Shown here piece after piece: positions 53,125 to 62,530 of a stretch of 64,000 bases of DNA. The notes under the pieces were generated by a model, which saw only the letters and a program-made list of their open reading frames with translations, searched no databases and was not told where the DNA came from. The number at the start of each line of letters is the position of its first letter. Position 1 is the first letter of the stretch. The stretch is from Glutamicibacter sp. JL.03c (GTDB lineage Bacteria; Actinomycetota; Actinomycetes; Actinomycetales; Micrococcaceae): the NCBI RefSeq assembly GCF_025854375.1, contig NZ_CP107575.1, positions 2,542,001 to 2,606,000 on the forward strand, read 5' to 3'. The position numbers and the translations under genes are program-made.

Positions 53125-54309
53125 ATGGAAGTTTCGCCTTTAATCTGGTCCATTACCGTGGCCATCATCCTCGCACTTCTCGCTTTCGATTATTTCTTCC
53201 ATATTCGCAAGGCCCATGTTCCTAGCCTGCGGGAAGCCGCCATCTGGTCGAGTATCTATGTCGGGATCGCAATAGTTTTTGGCGTCATTGTGCTCATCTT
53301 CGGGGGTGCGGATATGGGCGCCGAGTACTTCGCCGGGTACATCACCGAGAAGGCGCTGTCCGTAGACAATCTCTTTGTCTTCCTGATCATCATTGCCAGC
53401 TTCCGGGTTCCGCGCGAAGACCAGCAGAAGGTGCTGCTATTCGGCATCGTGTTCTCGCTCATCGCCCGAACGGCGTTCATCTTCGTCGGCGCCGCGTTGA
53501 TCAACCAGTTTGCTTGGGTGTTCTACCTCTTTGGCCTGATCCTGCTGCTCACCGCAGGCAACCTGCTGAAAAAGGATGACGAATCTGATGAAGCGAACAA
53601 CTTCATCATCCGCATTGCCAAGAAGCTATTCCACACCACCGATAGCTACGACGGTGACAAGCTCTTCACCAAGGTCGACGGCAAGAAGGTCCTGACTCCG
53701 ATGCTGCTGGTCATGGTGGCCATCGGTGGCACGGATATCCTCTTTGCACTGGATTCAATTCCCGCCATCTTCGGTTTGACCCAGAACGTCTACATCGTAT
53801 TCACCGCTACGGCTTTCTCGCTGATGGGCCTGCGGCAGCTTTACTTCCTGCTTGATGGTCTGCTTGACCGGTTGATCTACCTCTCCTACGGGTTGGCAGC
53901 CATCCTGGCATTCATCGGTGTCAAGCTCATCTTGCACGCGCTGCACGAGAACAACCTGCCATTTGTCAACGGCGGAGAGCCAGTCCACGTGATCGAAATC
54001 AGTACCGGCCTATCCCTGAGCGTGATTATTGGTGTGCTGGTGATTACCGTGCTGGCTTCCCTGTTCAGCAAAGCTGGCAAGGCGCAGACAGCCATAGGCA
54101 ATCTTCGCCGTCACGCCAGCAGCTACAACGACTTGACCTACACCGCTGACGCAGGTGAACGCGAACGCATCTACCGTGCCCTGGTAGCTGAGGAAGAGCT
54201 CGTGAAAACCATGGAGAAGAAATACCGCGACAAGGCCAAGGACGTGGACAAGATCCGCGAAGAAGTCAAAGAGGCCCATCGCCAGCACGATGAGTATCTC
54301 AAGAGCTAG
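53125..54309 (+). CDS. TerC-family membrane protein, probable manganese exporter
   Basis: This is a 394-residue integral membrane protein of the TerC/Alx family. Nine or so hydrophobic helices can be seen. The conserved metal-site segments are GYITEKALSVDNLFVFLII (about residues 70-88) and GGTDILFALDSIPAIFGLT (about 200-218), with the N-D acids embedded in the membrane. The last 60 residues form a charged helical tail (EKKYRDKAKDVDKIREEVKE). TAGGAAA precedes the ATG at 53125. An Mn2+ riboswitch lies directly upstream, and TerC proteins of Bacillus (YceF, YkoY) act in Mn2+ export or metal supply to exported proteins, so Mn2+ handling is inferred. A terminator follows the stop. Confidence 0.9.
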   Translation: MEVSPLIWSITVAIILALLAFDYFFHIRKAHVPSLREAAIWSSIYVGIAIVFGVIVLIFGGADMGAEYFAGYITEKALSVDNLFVFLIIIASFRVPREDQQKVLLFGIVFSLIARTAFIFVGAALINQFAWVFYLFGLILLLTAGNLLKKDDESDEANNFIIRIAKKLFHTTDSYDGDKLFTKVDGKKVLTPMLLVMVAIGGTDILFALDSIPAIFGLTQNVYIVFTATAFSLMGLRQLYFLLDGLLDRLIYLSYGLAAILAFIGVKLILHALHENNLPFVNGGEPVHVIEISTGLSLSVIIGVLVITVLASLFSKAGKAQTAIGNLRRHASSYNDLTYTADAGERERIYRALVAEEELVKTMEKKYRDKAKDVDKIREEVKEAHRQHDEYLKS

Positions 54310-54328
54310 TTTTCTGCTGAGCATATGA

Positions 54329-54366
54329 CACCGGCCGCCATCCTCCAATTAGGATGGCGGCCGGTG
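54329..54366. terminator. Bidirectional terminator between the TerC gene and the YccF gene
   Basis: A perfect 16-bp GC-rich stem pairs 54329-54344 with 54351-54366 around CCAATT. The flanking genes are convergent. Confidence 0.85.
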
Positions 54367-54381
54367 CTTGTTTCGCGGTGG

Positions 54382-54792
54382 CTAACGCTTGATGCCCGCA
54401 ATGTAATAGTCCGAAGGAACAATGGACTTGCCCAACGGCATCAAGGAAATCGGGATCATCTTCAGATTCGCAATGCCCAGTGGGATACCGATTATCGAGA
54501 CGAACATCGGAATAGCGGTCAGCACGTGCCCGATGGCGATCCAGATGCCTGCGAAGATCAGCCAGATGACATTGCCCAAAGTCGAGAATGCGCCTACCGG
54601 TCCGCGATCAATCACGGTACGTCCGAAAGGCCACAACGCATAGCCTGCAATGCGGAAGGACGCGATACCGAAGGGAATGGTCACGATCAACAGGCAGCAG
54701 ATGATGCCGGCCAGAACGTATCCCAAGGCCAGCCACAGCCCGCCAAACACCAACCAAATAACGTTGAGAATACCGCGCACTAAATCAGTCAT
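54382..54792 (-). CDS. YccF domain-containing membrane protein
   Basis: This is a 136-residue protein with two tandem YccF repeats. The first (residues about 1-55) has ILNVIWLVFGGLWLALGYVL and CCLLIVTIPFGIASFRIAGY, and the second (about 70-120) has LGNVIWLIFAGIWIAIGHVL and VSIIGIPLGIANLKMIPISL. Each repeat has two hydrophobic helices and a conserved P-F/L-G-I-A turn. The function is unknown. I chose the ATG at 54792 because the YccF similarity begins there. It stands alone between convergent terC and divergent trmB. Confidence 0.85.
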   Translation of the reverse strand: MTDLVRGILNVIWLVFGGLWLALGYVLAGIICCLLIVTIPFGIASFRIAGYALWPFGRTVIDRGPVGAFSTLGNVIWLIFAGIWIAIGHVLTAIPMFVSIIGIPLGIANLKMIPISLMPLGKSIVPSDYYIAGIKR

Positions 54793-54917
54793 GATTTCAT
54801 TCTTCAGCCCCGCCTGTCTTTGCGCCATAGGTGATCCCCCGGATTATCCCCTAGGGTGTCCAATCCCCTACTTTCAGGCAAGCAGCACCCGCCTTGGCTC
54901 AGCTAGGATTAATCATC

Positions 54918-55775
54918 ATGAGCGAATCGAGCGATCAGCAGCGCCCAGCCCCTGGCGCTGCCCCCAAGGACCCGAATCTTTTCCGCGCCGAGCCAGTGTC
55001 ATTTGTACGCCGCGGCAACCGCCTCCAGGGCCGCCGTGCCAGCGCGTGGGAACGCAATGCCGAGCAGTATGTCATCGAACCGCCGCGAAAGATTGCCGAT
55101 ACCTCGGTAGCCGATGACTTCCAGCTTGACCCTGCAGAAGCCTTCGGCCGCACCGCTCCATTGGTCGTGGAAATCGGTACCGGCCTAGGCGAGTGCATCG
55201 CCAACGCCGCCAAGGATGAACCAGAGCGCAACTACCTGGCCGTTGAGGTTTACCGGCCTGGCCTCGCGCAGCTCATGCTCAAGGTCGAGTCCTTTGGCAT
55301 CACCAACGTCCGCGCTGTTCAGGCCAACGCCCCGGAGGTCCTGGACGTCATGCTTGACGAGAACAGTGCCGATGAAATCTGGATCTTCTTCTCCGACCCA
55401 TGGCACAAGCCGCGCCACCACAAGCGCCGCCTGATCAAGAAGTCATTCCTCGACAAGGTCTCCCGCGTGCTCAAGCCGGGTGGAACCCTGCGTCTTGCCA
55501 CCGACTGGTCGAACTATGCCGAGCAGATGCGTGAAGTACTTGACGTGCACGCGGATTTCGAGAATCAGCATCCAGGCAATTTGGCCGGCGAAGAAAGCAA
55601 CCTGACCAAGGTTCGCCGTGGCGGCATGGAAGGATTTGATCCCGAGCCTGAGTTCACCGATGAGCAGGGTGGCTGGGCGCCACGTTTTGAGCGACGTATC
55701 CTCACCAGCTTCGAGGGCAAGGCGCTGAAGGCCGGTCGTCTCGTCTTCGATTTGGCGTACACTCGCATCGGATAA
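54918..55775 (+). CDS. trmB: tRNA (guanine-N7-)-methyltransferase
   Basis: This enzyme makes m7G at tRNA position 46 with SAM. The 285-residue protein has the SAM-binding motif LVVEIGTGLGECIANAA near residue 85, the strand-2 acid in LAVEVYRPGLA, the catalytic region IWIFFSDPWHKPRHHKRRLI near residue 155 (the D-P-W-x-K-x-R-H-x-K-R-R signature), and the late LRLATDWSNYAEQM. The N-terminal 60 residues are an extension rich in Pro, Arg and Ser (SFVRRGNRLQGRRASAWER). I chose the ATG at 54918 with TAGGA before it. An upstream TTG at 54894 is less likely. A strong hairpin follows and overlaps the start of the next gene. Confidence 0.95.
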   Translation: MSESSDQQRPAPGAAPKDPNLFRAEPVSFVRRGNRLQGRRASAWERNAEQYVIEPPRKIADTSVADDFQLDPAEAFGRTAPLVVEIGTGLGECIANAAKDEPERNYLAVEVYRPGLAQLMLKVESFGITNVRAVQANAPEVLDVMLDENSADEIWIFFSDPWHKPRHHKRRLIKKSFLDKVSRVLKPGGTLRLATDWSNYAEQMREVLDVHADFENQHPGNLAGEESNLTKVRRGGMEGFDPEPEFTDEQGGWAPRFERRILTSFEGKALKAGRLVFDLAYTRIG

Positions 55776-55793
55776 TATCGGTGTCAAAGCTCC

Positions 55794-55836
55794 GGAAGGG
55801 CCATGGAATCCATAGGATGGGTTCCATGGCCCTTCC
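55794..55836 (+). terminator. 15-bp hairpin after trmB that contains the next gene's start
   Basis: A perfect 15-bp stem pairs 55794-55808 with 55822-55836, with a 13-base loop and a weak T stretch after it. The presumed ATG of the next gene (55826) and its ribosome binding site (AGGA near 55815) lie within the loop and 3' arm. It may terminate trmB or control translation of the GNAT gene. Confidence 0.65.
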
Positions 55837-56452
55837 TTCATCCAAGATCAGCAGCTACGCCCAAGCACCCACGATGGAATATGCCGGCGTGCGACTGGAG
55901 CAGCTTTCATTCGACCATGCCGAAGACCTCGCCGAGATAGTCGCAGCAGGGCGCCTTGATGAAATCTGGTACACCTCGATTCCCTCGGCGCAGGATATGG
56001 CCAGCGATATCAAGAAGCGTTTGACTTGGCAGGAAGCGGGAGCGATGGCGCCGTTTGCCATCATTGATCTCTCCACGGGCAAGGCTGTGGGAGCAACGAC
56101 GTACTTGAATATTGATGAACCGAGCAAGCGCGTTGAAATCGGCTCTACCTACCTGTCCCCGGCCGTCCAGGGCACAGGGATCAACCCGGCGGCTAAGTTC
56201 CTGCTGTTGCGGCGGGCTTTCGAGGAATTGGATTGCTTTTCCGTGGCGTTCTGCACGCACTGGCATAATGAGGCCTCACGGGCAGCCATCGCGCGGCTCG
56301 GCGCGAAGCAGGATGGGGTGCTGCGCAATCACAAATATGATCCCGACACCGGAACGCTGCGCGACACCGTCATCTTTTCGATTCTTCTGCACGAGTGGCC
56401 TGCTGTGCGCACCAATTTGCTGGCGCGGCTGGAACGCCATGGTCGTTGCTAG
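55826..56452 (+). CDS. GNAT-family N-acetyltransferase (RimJ/RimL type)
   Basis: This is a 208-residue acetyltransferase of the RimJ/RimL-like group (Acetyltransf_3). Family segments: TMEYAGVRLEQLSFDHAEDL at the N-terminal strand, YTSIPSAQDM, PFAIIDLSTGKAVGATTYLN (central strand), EIGSTYLSPAVQGTGINPAA (the E-I-G-x-T-Y and the acetyl-CoA loop) and NEASRAAIARLGAKQDGVLR (N-x-x-S-x-x-A-x-x-x-L-G). The best start is the ATG at 55826 because AGGA is nearby. An ATG at 55874 (MEYAGV) is possible. Its 3' end overlaps the convergent proline dehydrogenase gene by four bases. The substrate may be a protein N-terminus or small amine, unknown. Confidence 0.85.
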   Translation: MALPSSKISSYAQAPTMEYAGVRLEQLSFDHAEDLAEIVAAGRLDEIWYTSIPSAQDMASDIKKRLTWQEAGAMAPFAIIDLSTGKAVGATTYLNIDEPSKRVEIGSTYLSPAVQGTGINPAAKFLLLRRAFEELDCFSVAFCTHWHNEASRAAIARLGAKQDGVLRNHKYDPDTGTLRDTVIFSILLHEWPAVRTNLLARLERHGRC

Positions 56453-57456
56453 TTCGCGCTCCTAGAGGATCCCTGGGCGGCCATCTGCGAGAGCTGAAGA
56501 TCTGCCACTGCCAGCATAATTCGCTGTGGATCTTCAGCCAGCCGGTTCAGCACGTACAGCCAGTATTCTGGCCCGAAAACCGCGTATTCCCGTGTGGAGA
56601 AACCCTCCTCGCGCAACGCGTCCAGCTGCTGCGTACCGAGGCCCTGGAGCATCTCGAATTCCAACTGCGGCGATAGCAACGCCGCTCCGTGTTCCTCTTG
56701 AAGCCTGCGGATCAGCCGCGCATCGTGGGTGGCAATATTTGTCCGCCTGCCTGAGGAGATTAGCGCTCCGGCCAGCTGCGCGTACCTGTCGGCCAGGCCT
56801 GGATCGTTGCGCGCCATGGCCGTGTCCAGCGGCTCTTGGAAGGCCCCCTTGACCAGCCGGACGGGGCCTGCCTGAAGCTCCAGGACGCGCACGAGATCCT
56901 GCGGTGTTCGCGATAGGCGAGCCTGCAAGGTAATGCCCGTTTCCGGAAAATCGCAGGTCAGCCTCTCCCAGAGCTCCAGCACCAGGTCGGTGCGATCCGA
57001 TCCTTCCGCCGAAATCATCAGGTAGGTTCCCGCTTCGCGCGCGGCTCGGGCGACGCGCAATGCATTGCGCAATCCCAGCTCGGGATCAATAGCGGAACCG
57101 AGATGCGAGAGATCGAAGCTCAAGGTCGTACTGGTTTTCGAACTCTTCAAGCGTTCCGCGATGCCCAGAAATATTCCGGTTTCCGCCTCGGCGACGTCGC
57201 TATCCCGAATCGATTCGCCCACGCATTCGATGCTGCTGCGATGCCCTCGCGCCGTGATCTGGGCGACCTGGGCGAAGGCAGAGTCGATGGTGTCCCCGGC
57301 CAGGTATCGTTGCGAGATCCGGTGCGCAATCCTGGCCAAAGCCGGCGTAGCCATGACTTGTGCCTTGAGCCGTTCGTCCAAAGCCAATGCACGCAGATTA
57401 TCTGCGGCCAATTCGAGTTCTTCAGGTGGAATGAGCATGGGACGATCATTTCGCAC
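56449..57456 (-). CDS. Proline dehydrogenase
   Basis: This FAD enzyme oxidizes proline to 1-pyrroline-5-carboxylate. The 335-residue length fits the monofunctional actinobacterial type. TIM-barrel strands carry SFDLSHLGSAIDPE, LMISAEGSDRTDLV (the E-x-x-D position), RLVKGAFQEP (K-G-A/S) and NIATHDARLI. The family signature EYAVFGPEYWLYVLNRLAED lies near the C-terminus, with the Arg that binds proline. The family usually has Y-G-x-x-W-W-x-Y-L-x-R-R; here the second Arg is replaced by Asn-Arg. The GTG at 57456 starts eight bases after the AraC gene, so they are one operon. No P5C dehydrogenase is in the window. Confidence 0.88.
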   Translation of the reverse strand: MRNDRPMLIPPEELELAADNLRALALDERLKAQVMATPALARIAHRISQRYLAGDTIDSAFAQVAQITARGHRSSIECVGESIRDSDVAEAETGIFLGIAERLKSSKTSTTLSFDLSHLGSAIDPELGLRNALRVARAAREAGTYLMISAEGSDRTDLVLELWERLTCDFPETGITLQARLSRTPQDLVRVLELQAGPVRLVKGAFQEPLDTAMARNDPGLADRYAQLAGALISSGRRTNIATHDARLIRRLQEEHGAALLSPQLEFEMLQGLGTQQLDALREEGFSTREYAVFGPEYWLYVLNRLAEDPQRIMLAVADLQLSQMAAQGSSRSAN

Positions 57457-57464
57457 GCCTGATG

Positions 57465-58301
57465 CTACGGTCTTGAACGATATTGCAGCGGTGCCCGGTA
57501 CTTTCCGGGGGCCGCTGCGACGTGCGAGCGAAAGACTCGGTGAAAGTGGCTCTGGTCTGAGAAGCCCAGTTCTGCCGCGGTTTGCGCTATCGAGGCTCCC
57601 GAGCGCAAGAGTTCGCGTGAACGGTTCACCAGCTGGTTATGCCTCCACGCGATTGGGGTGAAGCCGGTACTGCTGTGCATGAGACGTATCAGCTGATACT
57701 TGCTCAAGCCGGCGAGCAGTGCCAGCTCGTCCAGCTTCGGGGCCGCAGCATCGTTGCCCAATCGGTGCAGGACCGGAAGCAACCGCGCATCGCGGGGCCC
57801 TGTCCCCGGCGGGAGCGCCTCGAAGACCGGGGCCAGGGACTGCACGACGGAAAGCATGGATCCCAGCGACTGCTCAACGGACCGCTTTCCCATCCCGGCA
57901 AACAGCTGCTGGTTAAAGGCGTTCATCAATTCATAGAGCTCCGGCGCCCTGAATATCCGGATGCCCCAGAACAGATCCTGCGCTGAGATTGGTGCAAGCC
58001 GGGAAATCCATGATTGGTCTGCATGAATCATCTGGTATCGCCAGTAGCCATTTTTCGGATTACAGGCATGGAGGTGATCGCGCGGAATGACGATCACGTC
58101 ACCAGGGACCAGAGTTGCCTGCTGCCCGTCATGCCCGGAGAAATCGGTTTCGCCTTCGTCGATGATCCCGATTGAAAAACGTTGATGGGCATGCGGCCGG
58201 TAGCAGGAAATTTTTTGGCACGAACGCCGCGACTCCAATTCCGGGAACTGAGGGTCATGCCAGAATTCGGAGTCGTCCGGGATTGGCAGATTGGCTGCCA
58301 A
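57465..58301 (-). CDS. AraC-family transcriptional regulator
   Basis: This is a 278-residue regulator. The N-terminal cupin-like sensor (about residues 25-110) has YRPHAHQRFSIGIIDEGETD and GDVIVIPRDHLHACNP. The C-terminal AraC HTH pair (about 175-275) has LDELALLAGLSKYQLIRLMH as the first and IAQTAAELGFSDQSHFHRVF as the second recognition element, then APGKYR. The start is probably the TTG at 58301, two bases after the hspR stop. The frame stays open upstream through hspR, so the true start may be elsewhere. It sits eight bases before the proline dehydrogenase gene, and control of proline catabolism is inferred from this. It could be cotranscribed with hspR by read-through. Confidence 0.85.
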   Translation of the reverse strand: MAANLPIPDDSEFWHDPQFPELESRRSCQKISCYRPHAHQRFSIGIIDEGETDFSGHDGQQATLVPGDVIVIPRDHLHACNPKNGYWRYQMIHADQSWISRLAPISAQDLFWGIRIFRAPELYELMNAFNQQLFAGMGKRSVEQSLGSMLSVVQSLAPVFEALPPGTGPRDARLLPVLHRLGNDAAAPKLDELALLAGLSKYQLIRLMHSSTGFTPIAWRHNQLVNRSRELLRSGASIAQTAAELGFSDQSHFHRVFRSHVAAAPGKYRAPLQYRSRP

Positions 58302-58302
58302 T

Positions 58303-58731
58303 CTAGCGGCCGATCGCGCGGCGGGCGGTGAACAGCGTGACGGTTGGTTCGCGTCGTTCCGGACGCATGCCGCGAGCCAAGGACACCACGTCGCCACCGG
58401 AAGTTCCGGCGGCGAAAATTCGGGTTTGGCCTTGGCGCACTGCGCTGAGTTCGTTGCGCAGGTCGTTGACCTCGGTTTGCAGGTAGGCGACCTGGTTTTG
58501 CAGATCAAGGATCCGCTTGATGCCCTCGAGGGAGACACCATCTTTGCTCAACGCCTGGACTTGGCGGAGCAGGGACACATCGCGCTGCGAGTAGCGGCGC
58601 TGCTTGCCCGATTGGCGGCTCGGCGACACCAAGCCGATCCGGTCATACTGGCGTAGCGTCTGCGGGTGCATATCTGCCAGTTGAGCGGCGACGGAAATGA
58701 CGAAGACAGGTCGCAGGTACTCCCCGTTCAC
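58303..58731 (-). CDS. hspR: Heat shock repressor HspR (MerR family)
   Basis: This is a 142-residue autorepressor of the dnaK operon. The MerR-type winged helix begins VFVISVAAQLADMHPQTLRQ (residues about 9-28), followed by YDRIGLVSPSRQSGKQRRYS and a helix with VSLLRQVQALSKDGVSLEGI. The C-terminal coiled part (LDLQNQVAYLQTEVNDLRNE) and the basic end complete the HspR pattern. The GTG at 58731 starts it. It is the last gene of dnaK-grpE-dnaJ-hspR, as in other actinobacteria. Its operators (HAIR elements) are seen upstream of dnaK and clpB in this window. Confidence 0.95.
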   Translation of the reverse strand: MNGEYLRPVFVISVAAQLADMHPQTLRQYDRIGLVSPSRQSGKQRRYSQRDVSLLRQVQALSKDGVSLEGIKRILDLQNQVAYLQTEVNDLRNELSAVRQGQTRIFAAGTSGGDVVSLARGMRPERREPTVTLFTARRAIGR

Positions 58732-58848
58732 GTTGCTTCAACCACCTTTCTACATGGCTTCACTGCTCTGCAGCCTCTAGTCATTGAGTCTAGCTTCCCT
58801 GCCGTGCCACTTCGAGGACACGACAGGGATGATAGAACTCTCTTTGTT

Positions 58849-59823
58849 TCAGAGCTTGGCCTTGGCAGCCAAATCCACACGTGGATCTTCGCCTTCGGTT
58901 GCTGCGGCGAAGTCCTCCACGGCCTTCTTCGCGGCATCCGAGAGATTCTGCGGAATCACCACATCCAGGATGATCAGTAGATCACCGGTGGCCTTGGAGG
59001 TTTTCACGCCGCGGCCCTTCAGGCGCAGCGTGCGGCCCGAATTCGATCCGGCGGGAACCTTCATCGCTACCGTTTCGCCATCCAGGGTGGGCACATGGAT
59101 CTTTGCGCCCAGCACGGCCTCGTCAAAGGTGACCGGCACGTGGATTCGGATGTTGTTCTCTTCGCGCTTGAAGAAGGGATGCTCGTTGACCTTCACCTTG
59201 ACCAGCAGGTCGCCATTGCCGGCTGCGCCGGGGTGCCCCTTGCCACGCACGCGAACGGACTGTCCGTCCTTGATGCCCGCAGGGATGCGCACGTCAATGA
59301 CTTCGCCGTTCTGCTCGCGCAAGCCGATGGTGGTTCCCTTGATGGAGCCAGCGAAGGAGATCGAGGTGTTCGCGGTGCGGTCCTGCCCCTTGCGCGGTGG
59401 CGCGCTTTGGCCGAAGCCCCCGGCACCGCCGCCAAATCCGCCCCCGCCGAACAGGTCGGAGAAGTCCGGCTGTCCGCCGCGTCCACGGGCCCCGCCCCCG
59501 CCGCCAAAGAGGTTGGAGAAGATATCCTCGAATCCGGCTTGTCCGCCTGGTGCCCCACCGGGTCCGCCGGCGGAGAAGCGTGCTCCGCCACCCATGGCAC
59601 GGATCGCGTCGTACTGCTCGCGCTGCTCTCTATCCGCCAGCACCGAATGGGCTTCGGAGATGTCCTTGAATTTCTGTTCTGCGGCCGCATCACCCTGGTT
59701 GGTGTCCGGGTGGTACTTGCGCGCAAGCTTGCGGTACGCCTTCTTGATGTCCGCCTCGCTGGCGTCCTTGGCGACGCCCAAAATGGCGTAGAAGTCTTTT
59801 TCGATCCAGTCCTGACTTGCCAT
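58849..59823 (-). CDS. dnaJ: DnaJ-type co-chaperone without zinc finger
   Basis: This 324-residue Hsp40 delivers clients to DnaK. The J-domain (residues about 8-75) has the HPD motif in LARKYHPDTNQG. The Gly-rich linker (about 80-140) has GGGGG, FGGGGFGGGAGG and FSNLFG. The C-terminal peptide-binding domains (about 150-310) follow with VRIPAGIKDGQSVRVRGKG. No C-x2-C-x-G-x-G repeats are present, so it lacks the zinc centre of type I DnaJ, and a type I copy is probably elsewhere. The ATG at 59823 follows the 85-bp gap after grpE, which contains a strong hairpin. Confidence 0.93.
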   Translation of the reverse strand: MASQDWIEKDFYAILGVAKDASEADIKKAYRKLARKYHPDTNQGDAAAEQKFKDISEAHSVLADREQREQYDAIRAMGGGARFSAGGPGGAPGGQAGFEDIFSNLFGGGGGARGRGGQPDFSDLFGGGGFGGGAGGFGQSAPPRKGQDRTANTSISFAGSIKGTTIGLREQNGEVIDVRIPAGIKDGQSVRVRGKGHPGAAGNGDLLVKVKVNEHPFFKREENNIRIHVPVTFDEAVLGAKIHVPTLDGETVAMKVPAGSNSGRTLRLKGRGVKTSKATGDLLIILDVVIPQNLSDAAKKAVEDFAAATEGEDPRVDLAAKAKL

Positions 59824-59851
59824 CAGGGCCCCGTCCTTTCAATGCCAATTC

Positions 59852-59891
59852 GAAACTGCCCACTGACGATTTCTCGGCAGTGGGCAGTTTC
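59852..59891. other. Hairpin within the dnaK operon between grpE and dnaJ
   Basis: A perfect 14-bp stem pairs GAAACTGCCCACTG (59852-59865) with its complement at 59878-59891. On the minus strand it follows the grpE stop and precedes dnaJ by 28 bp, with no T run. It may be a partial terminator or an mRNA-processing or stabilizing element that sets the ratio of DnaK-GrpE to DnaJ-HspR. Confidence 0.7.
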
Positions 59892-59908
59892 AATTGTGTT
59901 ATTCGTGG

Positions 59909-60490
59909 CTATTCGCCGGTTGCTACCAGTACCTGCGCTGCGCGCAGGACGGTGGTTCCCTTGCGGTAACCGTTGCGCAACACCTGGCCCACGTGGTCGG
60001 CAGGAACTTCCGGAACAGCCTGGCGAAGCAATGCTTCGTGGATGTTCGGATCAAATTCCACACCAGCCTCGTTGATACGCTCCAGGCCATGCTGGACCAA
60101 AATGGTATCCAGCTTGTTGGCGATCGCAGCGAACGGTCCATCGGTCAAATCACCATGCGCCCGGGCTGCATCGATTTCATCGAGTACCGGAAGGATGGTG
60201 GTCAACACCGACTGAACTGCGCTTTCTCGTGCCACTGCCCGGTCACGTTCAACGCGCTTGCGGTAGTTGACGTATTCAGCCTGCAGGCGCAGAAGGTCGT
60301 TGCGCAGCTCGGTTTCGGTCGCGCTGGCTTCGCCCTGTTCTGCCTCGGTTTCATCAACTTCGGCGCCAGCCTCGTTCAGGATCGCCTCGGCCTGCCCCAG
60401 GGCGTCAGCGGTTGGCTGCTCGTTGGCGGCCTCTGGCTGGTTCTCCGACTCAGCGTCGAAGTTTTCGTTCTGGTCATTTGCCTCGGGCAT
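59909..60490 (-). CDS. grpE: Nucleotide exchange factor GrpE
   Basis: This is a 193-residue exchange factor for DnaK. The N-terminal 60 residues are acidic and disordered (EAEQGEASATETE). The long coiled-coil helix begins near LRNDLLRLQAEYVNYRKRVE, then RDRAVARESAVQSVLTTILP and VLDEIDAARAHGDL. The C-terminal beta domain has NIHEALLRQAVPEVPADHVG and VLRNGYRKGTTVLRAAQVLV, the family signature. I chose the ATG at 60490 with AGGGA before it, 13 bp after the dnaK stop. The longer open frame upstream lies inside dnaK. It belongs to the dnaK-grpE-dnaJ-hspR operon. Confidence 0.95.
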   Translation of the reverse strand: MPEANDQNENFDAESENQPEAANEQPTADALGQAEAILNEAGAEVDETEAEQGEASATETELRNDLLRLQAEYVNYRKRVERDRAVARESAVQSVLTTILPVLDEIDAARAHGDLTDGPFAAIANKLDTILVQHGLERINEAGVEFDPNIHEALLRQAVPEVPADHVGQVLRNGYRKGTTVLRAAQVLVATGE

Positions 60491-60503
60491 ATTCCCTAAC
60501 TCC

Positions 60504-62357
<1,854 letters not shown>

Positions 62358-62411
62358 AATGGCTCTCCTTTGCCTTGGTTGAAAGTGCTAACGCTGAGGA
62401 TTCTTATCCCC

Positions 62412-62432
62412 TTTGAGCGTTCTGGACTCAAG
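62412..62432. promoter_or_regulatory. HAIR element 2 upstream of dnaK
   Basis: TTTGAGC, seven spacer bases, ACTCAAG matches CTTGAGT-N7-ACTCAAG at 12 of 14 fixed positions. It covers the edge of the -10 hexamer and the start-site region of the dnaK promoter, where a bound HspR would block transcription. Confidence 0.78.
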
Positions 62433-62458
62433 TTTACTCGGCCGCATTCGACTGTCAA
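62431..62458 (-). promoter_or_regulatory. dnaK: Sigma-A type promoter of the dnaK operon
   Basis: On the minus strand, TTGACA (62453-62458) and TAAACT (62431-62436) are spaced by 16 bases. The hexamers lie between the two HAIR elements. Confidence 0.75.
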
Positions 62459-62463
62459 ATTAA

Positions 62464-62484
62464 CTTGAGCCAACCTCACTCAAC
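62464..62484. promoter_or_regulatory. HAIR element 1 upstream of dnaK
   Basis: CTTGAGC, seven spacer bases, ACTCAAC matches CTTGAGT-N7-ACTCAAG at 12 of 14 fixed positions. It lies just upstream of the -35 hexamer of the dnaK promoter. It may also affect the divergent PLDc_N gene. Confidence 0.8.
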
Positions 62485-62530
62485 TTTGCGTTCTGCCTTC
62501 TTCAACGGACAAAGTGCAAGAATGATTCCC

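Noticed and set aside
58740-58800. TTGAGTC near hspR as a HAIR element
   Set aside because: Only one half-site is present and no matching ACTCAAG arm lies seven bases away.
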